Below, piece by piece: positions 57,511 to 64,000 of a stretch of 64,000 bases of DNA; positions within the stretch are counted from its first letter, which is position 1, and each line of letters starts with the position of its first letter. This DNA comes from Elephas maximus indicus. Taxonomy: Eukaryota; Chordata; Mammalia; Proboscidea; Elephantidae. The position numbers and the translations under genes are program-made. The notes below the pieces were generated by a model. The model made no database searches and was not told where the DNA came from. It was given only the letters and a program-made list of their open reading frames with translations. The DNA lies in NCBI RefSeq assembly GCF_024166365.1, contig NC_064841.1, positions 30,124,001 to 30,188,000 of the forward strand, in the 5' to 3' direction.

Positions 57511-58759
57511 CTCAAATTATCTTCAAAATACTTTCAGAGAGGGAAATTTAGAGAAGAGAGTAAGCAGATAGGAACAGATAGGCTGACCACATTTAATCAT
57601 CAAAATATAAAACTTCTTTGGCCTGTTTTGGGTTCACTTCTCTAATGACAAGGGCAGGTTCTTTCCTTCTTGTTTATATATTGATATATTGGTGTTGTGG
57701 TTCAGGGGACTTGAGAGCTCTCTGTTCCCTGCTCAACTGTAATTGGGACGCTGTCTGGCTCAGTAACTAATAGTGCCATACGCTCCCTGATTGATGATGC
57801 TGCCCAGCACCTATCCATGGGCTGTTGTTGTCCACCTGGGGCCCACCATGGCAGAGAAATTATAAGTCTCTTCTTAGACACAAAGAAACTTAGATATTCC
57901 CAGACAGATTGCTTTTCTTCCAGACACATTTGTAAAAATTGACTGACCTTCCCAGACAGGTGATGGAGCGACCAAGGTTGCTCGGGTAGAAGAAACAGGA
58001 GCAGTGAGGTGGGAGGAAGAGAGAGGCTGGCCATGAAAAAGAAGCCCACAATTTGTTTGGCTGACTGAGAGTATCAGAGAGGGGACATCAGTGCAGGATC
58101 ACTGGGTCCAACCACACACGACAGGGGAGCTGAATCGATGTTTCTCTGAATCCAGCAACCCACTTCTCAAGGGCGGTAACAGTGACAGGGACACCTCATT
58201 ACCCACCATCTGGAAGTCAGTGTCACAAAGAAAACAACCATTTTTGAGAGAATTCACACCCTCTCTCTGTAGTCCTGTGATTTTCCTTATTCCTCGCCCC
58301 CAATCTACATTTAAGCAGGCCAGAGCAGTATAAAGATGTCTTAGCCCTACTGTGAATTTATAAAAGAAGCAGAGACATTTTAAGAAAACTAAGAGAATGA
58401 GAATAGGTAGTGACCATCTCAGCAAAGTGCTATATTTGGCAAGGACTTTCTTACAGAGATTCTTGGGCCTAAGTGGTAAGTGACACTTGTGTAGTCCTGG
58501 GGCTGATTCCATCCTGAGTCTGGGGTGGTGGGTAACCATCGCTGGAACGGATTTCATGGGTGAGGAATCACTAGCCTCATCTATTTCCTGGATCAGCCCA
58601 CCCCAACCTTCCTACCGCTTCAGTATGGAGTAGAATAGGTGTTCAAAACAACTCATCAGGCCTGGTGCCTGCCACCTGTGGATGATCACCAAGGCAGCCT
58701 GGTCAGCCTCTGTCCAGTGCTCCAGATGTTGTTGATCCCAGGGGCCTGAATAAAACTGC
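57511..58759. other. Unassigned intronic sequence
   Basis: No repeat recognised. Frames at 57702-58049 and 58099-58557 (minus) lack recognisable domains and splice signals, and I do not call them genes. Confidence 0.5.
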
Positions 58760-59029
58760 AGAGTTGGCAGATTGTTTTCCTGGATGCCCTGCTCTCTCCC
58801 CTACTCCTTCTCACATCTCCTTATGCTCTCATTCCCTTTAGACTGCAAAACTCAATTGTGCAGTTCTTTAAAGCACCCAATTCATCCCCCATCCTGCCCC
58901 CAACCACCTTTTCTCCTTTCTTGTTTTATTATGATTGTTGGTTTTCAGGTCTGTCTGCTCCACTAGACTATATGACCCACAAAAAAGAGACTGTATCCTT
59001 CTAGTTCACCTTTGAATTCCTGGAATCTT
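58760..59029 (+). mobile_element. L2 LINE 3' region, left part
   Basis: CCACTAGACTATATGACCCAC, AGAGACTGTATCCTTCTAGT and TTTGAATTCCTGGAATCTTTG. The copy's last bases are found at 59787-59870, after two insertions. Confidence 0.8.
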
Positions 59030-59504
59030 TGGCTAGGGTCTCTAGAGAAGCAAAACCATAGAGAGAGAGAGGTTTATCTCAATAAAATGGCTCATGCAGT
59101 TGTGAAGGCTGGCAAGTCCCAAATCCATGGGTCAGGTGTCAGGCTGGAGGCTTCTCCTGACTCACGTGGCTTCAGGGGCTGACGAACCCAAAATTGTCAG
59201 GGTAGGCACTCACAGGATTGCAGGCACTGGCAAATCCCAAGATCTACAGCTCAGGTGGCAGGCTGCTAGCTCGCATACCAAGAACCAGAGGTCAGAGGAT
59301 GATGAGTCAGATGCAGGATCCAGAGAGAGCTTTGTCAGAACATGCACATATATATTGGATACAGGTCACACGTCCAAGAAAACTGACTGGCTTTCAACTG
59401 ATTGGCTGCTCACGTCAGATCACAAAATGGAGGATGATTACAAAATATTTGTCAAACGACTAAGAATCATGGCCTAGCCAAGTTGACACCTAGCCTTAAC
59501 ATCA
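59030..59504 (-). mobile_element. ERVL/MLT2-like LTR, copy 3
   Basis: Antisense relative of 2161 and 49198: left TAGGGTCTCTAGAGAAGCAA, right CTAGCCAAGTTGACACCTAG. About 475 bp, shorter than copy 2. No viral genes attached. Confidence 0.85.
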
Positions 59505-59524
59505 TACCTCTTGCTGTCGAATCG

Positions 59525-59682
59525 ATAAGAAACACTGGTGGCGTAGTGGTTAAGAGCTACAACTGCAAACCAAAAGGTCAGCAGTTCAAATCCACCAGGG
59601 GCTCCTTAGAAACCCTATGGGGCAACCTCATAGGGTTGCTATGAGTCTGAATTGACTCAATGGCAACAAATTTGGTTTGGTC
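59525..59682 (+). mobile_element. AfroSINE, left member of an inverted pair
   Basis: CACTGGTGGCGTAGTGGTTA head to GACTCAATGGCAACAAATTT tail. A tail fragment (CTTGCTGTCGAATCGAT) at 59508-59524 may belong to another SINE. Confidence 0.93.
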
Positions 59683-59786
59683 AAATAGATTATGACTCAT
59701 AGGGTGTCTAAGGAGCAGCTGGTGGATTCAAACTGCTGACCTTTGGGTTAGCAGCCAAATGCTTAACTACTGCACCACGAGGGTCC
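59683..59786 (-). mobile_element. AfroSINE, right member of the inverted pair (partial)
   Basis: Antisense: GATTATGACTCATAGG, GGAGCAGCTGGTGGATTCAA, head at ACTACTGCACCACGAGGGTC. Confidence 0.92.
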
Positions 59787-60000
59787 CTTAACCATTATAT
59801 CTAGTGTCTAACACAGATGCAGAGAGACGGTGCCTTATAAATGTTTTGGGGTAAATGAATGAATGAACTGGAAAGCTCCCGGGACTGGGTATCAGGAGAC
59901 TTCAGTTCTAGTCCCAGCTCTGTCATTAGTTGAATGTGTGATTTCAGTTCTAGGGCTCAGTAGTGTTACCCATGAAGTAAGGGAACAACTCTGATGAGAA
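59787..60000 (+). mobile_element. L2 3' terminus, then MIR
   Basis: TCTAGTGTCTAACACAGATG to TGAATGAATGAAC (59787-59870) completes the L2 from 58760. 59880-60000 (TCTAGTCCCAGCTCTGTCAT) is a sense MIR. Confidence 0.75.
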
Positions 60001-60309
60001 GCTGACACTCCCTCCCACCCACATGCTCAGTACAGCCTTGTGGGTCCACAGAAGAGGGTCAGGGGCTTTTGGGGAGGTATAAGGTGAGGGAGAGCCTGAG
60101 CAAGTCAGCCTCAGGTCTCTAGCCCCATCTCCAAAGAGAGGCACCCTGCTTTTACTTATTTATGTATTGGGCTCTCAAATAAGACTTTGTTTGGAAAAGG
60201 GTCTTCCACCAAGAAAAAGTTTTAAAACTATGGAAGTAGATGAACTGTACAGTCCTTTTTTAGATAGAGTCCACTGATAAACGTTCCTCCCCTTTAATCA
60301 CTTGACTGA
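60001..60309. other. Unassigned intronic sequence
   Basis: Nothing recognised. Confidence 0.4.
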
Positions 60310-60645
60310 TAGTCTACCTCTGCAGATTCATCTTCCCCAGTTCCCCAAGTAGCCCACCTGGGCTATTCCAACTATGCTCTTCTATCTGTGTGAAACCAAC
60401 CTTTTCCCACTGACAAAGGCCCTACCCCCTCTAGATGCAGCTCAAAAGCATTCCTTCTTCCTCGCCAAAGCTCACCCCACTGGGCTCCATGAGCACCGCA
60501 TAAATGTATTTAATAAAGGCCATGTGGAGTCATCTGTCTGCTTAGTTCTCCTTGATTAGAATATAGATGCTTCACAGTCAGGGAGCCTGCCTTACTTTAG
60601 TGCCTCTAGTATTCAATACAGTACCTGATTTAGCAGGCACTTAAC
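60310..60645 (+). mobile_element. L2 LINE 3' region
   Basis: GCAGCTCAAAAGCATTCCTT, AATATAGATGCTTCACAGTC and AATACAGTACCTGATTTAGC. Ends at a T-run (60648-60662). Confidence 0.8.
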
Positions 60646-60662
60646 TTTTTTTTTTTTTTTTA

Positions 60663-61567
60663 ACAGTGTCACCACAAAGGAAGGAAATTAAGAAGCTAGA
60701 AGCTAATTCAGAAATTGGTACATTAGTTGATAAATAGGGTAGGAAATTAGTTGAAGTAAGGTAACTACATGTTAATGGAAGACCTCTGTTTATCTGAGTA
60801 AAGTAATTGGCATTCAGGTGTGAATAACCACTTGATTTAATTCTTTCAGGTGAAACTGCCCTTTTTTTAAAAGTACTTGTTTATATAATGGCTTTCTTTG
60901 GTGGAATGTGGAGGGAAAGCTATTTCTTGAGTGGAGAAACCCTTCTCTACCTTGCATCTAATCCTGACTACCTCTTTCTCCTTTACACCCTCTTAGGATG
61001 GAGAACCTTTGCCTCCTGGTTCTAAGAAGGTAACAGAGAGCCAGAGCAGACTTGTGAGTGATGTGATGAACTTAGAGGTGGAGGAGCAGCCATCATCTTC
61101 ACTGCCAGGAGCACTGTACTAGGCACAGTCTGGAAAGTTCAGCATTACGTGTAGTCTCTCTGTGAACATTTAACCTAGTGCTGACCCTTCCTGCCTATAT
61201 GTGATAGAGTCATTGGCTCTCTGTTGGAAATTCACACTGAAACAGACAATATTTTTCTGAATCCCAAATGACACATCTCTGGGACACACATAGGGAGTTG
61301 ATATAGAATATTTCAAATAGAGACTCTCCTGATAGCTTGTCTTGGCCTCTTTTCAAATGTTTAAATCCTCTTCAAGTTGGATGGCCTTTTAGACTGGCAT
61401 TCGTTGGTCAACCAACACTAGTTCTCAAGTACAGAAATAAAACACTAGGGATAGGACAAAATTAAAATAGGGGTATGTTTACAAAAACACTTATAGGGCA
61501 GGTGATTGAAAAGAGTATCAGAGTTATATGCTAGGAATCAGTCCTACTCCCTCTAAATAAATATGTA
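60663..61567. other. Unassigned intronic sequence
   Basis: No gene recognised. A 33-nt stretch at about 60997-61029 sits between a CCCTCTTAG and a GTAACA word, which looks exon-like but has no other support. Confidence 0.45.
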
Positions 61568-61752
61568 AATTGGTGCCATCAATTCAACTCTGATGCATAG
61601 TGACTCCATGTGACAGAATAGAACTGTCCCATAGGGTTTCCTAGGCTTTAATCTTTAGGGAAGCAGATTGTCACATCTTTCTTCCATACTGCCACTGGGT
61701 GATTTCGAACCGCTATCCTTTCAGATTAACCGTTGTGCCATCAGGGCTCCTT
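61568..61752 (-). mobile_element. AfroSINE, long variant, diverged
   Basis: GGTGCCATCAATTCAACTCT tail, long-variant block (GGAAGCAGATTGTCACATC), head at GTTGTGCCATCAGGGCTCC. Confidence 0.88.
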
Positions 61753-62411
61753 TCTATTCCCTCTAGCCTACTGTAACGAGCCCTCTCTATTTCTCAAGGA
61801 CCTAGAGTCCCCATCTCTGACTAACTCTAATGGGAAACGTCCACCACGTGGTCTGGAGTCTGCAGTCAACATTGGTGGCTGTCCGTTTGCCTTCACCCCA
61901 CCCCGCATTGTAGTCTCTGTCAATTTCCTCCAACTACATGGTTATACTTTTGGAATCAATATGGATCTCCTCTTTGATCACCTGATAGGTAACTAAGGAA
62001 TGCAAAGTCACTTTGATAATAGCATAAGGCAAATATGATTACGAATGTAACTCTGGAGTAGGAACTTTTTTAAAGGCATTACCAAATTAAGTAAAGATTA
62101 ATTATAAATTCATCTCTCATTTGGAGCAGTGATTCTTCACTTTAGTTGAGCCAAATTAGCTTTTGGTAATACTTAGTAATGTTTCCTTTACCGTTCTAAA
62201 ATGAAAACCAAAGGTAATGTAACCTTTCTACACACCTAATTTTTTTTTTAATGCCCTGGTATGAAAGATAAATAAAAGGAAGGTAATTTCTAATAAAAAC
62301 AATATTTATTTCACTGTGTGAATGCTGGAGGGTGAGGACATTAGGAGATGTAATGAAGTCATCAGATGTGTGCAGCCAACTGGAGAACCACCATGAAAAC
62401 GCAACTACTAC
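61753..62411. other. Unassigned intronic sequence
   Basis: The 87-codon frame at 61733-61996 begins inside the SINE and has no recognisable domain. Confidence 0.45.
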
Positions 62412-62572
62412 AAATACATCCTGGTGGTGTAGTGGTTAAGAGCTATGGTTGCTAACCAAAAGGTCAGCAGTTCAAATCCACCAGGTACTCCTTGGAAACC
62501 CTATGGGGCAGTTCTACTCTGCCCTGTAGGGTCACTATGAGTTGTAATCAACTCAACAGCAATAGGTTTCAT
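62412..62572 (+). mobile_element. AfroSINE
   Basis: TCCTGGTGGTGTAGTGGTTA head, CTCCTTGGAAACCCTATGGG body, AATCAACTCAACAGCAATAG tail. Confidence 0.95.
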
Positions 62573-63555
62573 AGGACAAATGCACCTTGACACAGGCGTG
62601 CTGCTTGGTGCCTCAAAGACCATAGTGATGTTGCTGTTGGTGATGTGGTTTTCCAAAATGATGAACAACTCTTGGTGAATTACAAATAAAAGAAAGTAAA
62701 GCTGTCCCTCAATTTACCCAGTAGTTGAATTCCTAGGAAATTCAATGTATTTAAAACCATGTGGGGGCAGGGGAGGGGAGCTGTGTGTTTTTATGTAAAG
62801 TGGGGATAGATTCAGGTTCATAAATTATGCACAGATTTTTTACTTGCATCAATGTCTGTTGGAACTTTCAGAAGTCATAGCAGCACAGGACGATGCTTCA
62901 TTCTGTGGGACATTCTCACACATTGCAGAGTGTCTAACATCTCAGGCTCCTGCCCATTTAATGCCACAAGTGCCCGCAACCATCGTGAGGAGCAGAGATA
63001 CCTGCATAGGTTTCCAAAACTCCCTCTAGAAGGCAGCACTGCCTCTGCTGAAAACCACTTGTTTACAGTATTTTTATAGTAATCAATTCCCCCATTGATT
63101 CAGATGATTAAGGGTTGTGAAATCAAAGAATGACACACTAGAATGCTTATCTAGTTGGCCTCATTTCACCCATGCAAGAGTAAGTAACTTGCCCTTGTAC
63201 ACTCAGCTACTAGATACTCTAGGATAAAAACCAATGTTTCCCATTCTATGGTTTTTATTTTGTATTGAAATTAGAAAGATACCCTGAATGTGTCTCTCTC
63301 TCACACACCAGATATTTGAAAATAATTGGCTATTAACTACATTCTCCAGTTTTTTCCAGAATATTTGGATTGTAAAAACTCAGTCCCCATCATTGAGCAT
63401 CAGTGCCAGGCTGGATGCTCTCTAATGTTCACTGAAAGCCTGGACTCCTACACAAGCAAACTAGGAGAATGCAAAAATACCATGAGATCTGATTCAGCAA
63501 TGAGAATCTGTCCCAAAGAATGATCTCTTGGAGGAATCGTCAGAAATTGTCTTAT
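62573..63555. other. Unassigned intronic sequence
   Basis: A weak antisense MIR trace is at about 63140-63245 (AACTTGCCCTTGTACACTC). Otherwise nothing recognised. Confidence 0.45.
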
Positions 63556-64000
63556 ATGGTTGTTGGCGTTGTTGTTGTTAGGTGCCATCAAGTTGTTTCT
63601 GATTCATAGTGGCCCTATGCACAACAGAATGAAGCATTCCCCAGGTACTGCACCATCCTCGCAATTTTTGCTATGCTTGAGCCCATTGTTGCAGCCACTG
63701 TGTCAATCCATCTGTGAATTTCACTGACCCTCCACTTTACCAAGCATGATGTCCTTCTCCAGGGACTGATCCCTACCGATAGCACGTCCAAAGTACGTGA
63801 GAGATAGTCTCACCACCCTGGCTTCTAAGGAGCATTCTGGTTGTATTTCTTCCAAGACAGATTTGTCCATTCTCTTGGCAGCCCATGGTATATTCAATGT
63901 TCTTCACCAACATCACAGTTCAGAGGCGTCAATTCTTCGGTCTTTCTCATTCACTGTCAGCTGTCACATACATATGATGCAATTGAAAACAGCATGGCTT
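63556..64000 (-). mobile_element. RTE/BovB-type LINE 3' end, continues past the window
   Basis: Left edge is the RTE 3' terminus in antisense (GTTGTTGTTGTTAGGTGCCA). Then follow GAGCCCATTGTTGCAGCCAC, ATGATGTCCTTCTCCAGGGA and CATTCTGGTTGTATTTCTTC, which are the 3' UTR and ORF C-terminus. It is uninterrupted up to the last base, so more of the element must lie to the right. Confidence 0.93.

Noticed and set aside
57702..58557. 115- and 152-codon minus frames considered as a possible gene
   Set aside because: No domain, no splice signals, no codon pattern above background. Without a database search I cannot support a gene.
60997..61029. Exon-like stretch between CCCTCTTAG and GTAACA
   Set aside because: Only 33 nt, no match to SLC7A14, weak donor. 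Such pairs occur often by chance in introns.
61733..61996. 87-codon + frame
   Set aside because: Begins inside an AfroSINE head and shows no family resemblance.
1..64000. tRNA genes suggested by GGTTAAG and GGTTCGAATC-like boxes
   Set aside because: These A/B-box-like words are in AfroSINE and MIR heads. None is followed by an intact tRNA cloverleaf.

Overview
This window is mammalian nuclear DNA, almost certainly from an afrotherian and most likely an elephant. The main reason is about 17 copies or fragments of a tRNA-headed SINE of the AfroSINE type (head CCTGGTGGCACAGTGGTTAAG, tail reading GACTCGACGGCA before a GGTTT-rich end), together with RTE/BovB-type LINEs sharing that tail and a lineage-specific family of L1 elements. 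No bacterial, phage or viral coding system is present, and I found no undescribed system.

The only protein-coding gene part I can support is one exon, about 35873-36328 on the + strand. It encodes the first 101 residues of a cationic-amino-acid-transporter-like protein that I recognise as SLC7A14. The exon has a pyrimidine-rich acceptor, a 152-nt 5' UTR with three consecutive short upstream ORFs, the start codon at 36025 and a consensus donor at 36329. I saw no further SLC7A14 exon and no CpG-island promoter. Everything to the left is therefore probably intron 1 or upstream sequence, and everything to the right is probably the long intron 2.

The rest is repeats. 0-5 kb: L2, an old L1 split by a MaLR element that is itself split by an ERVL-type LTR. 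5.8-13.5 kb: one near-full-length dead L1 (minus strand) carrying an AfroSINE in its 5' UTR. 13.5-26 kb: MIR, L2, MER5A-like, hAT-like and RTE pieces among unassigned sequence. 26.8-31 kb: two 5'-truncated L1s with clean target-site duplications. 32-36 kb: MIR, MER5A, L2 and SINEs before the exon. 38.7-44.6 kb: a long L2 reverse-transcriptase remnant, then an L1 nested in an older L1. 45.6-53.1 kb: a short L1, a Tc1/mariner-like MITE, LTRs and another truncated L1. 54.6-64 kb: a 2-kb RTE body, an ERVL LTR nested in L2, an inverted SINE pair, and the 3' end of a second RTE running off the window.

ORFs outside the exon are either LINE ORF remnants or chance frames. Family names of old repeats are from memory of consensus sequences, so subfamily calls and edges (often +/-20 bp) should be treated as approximate.
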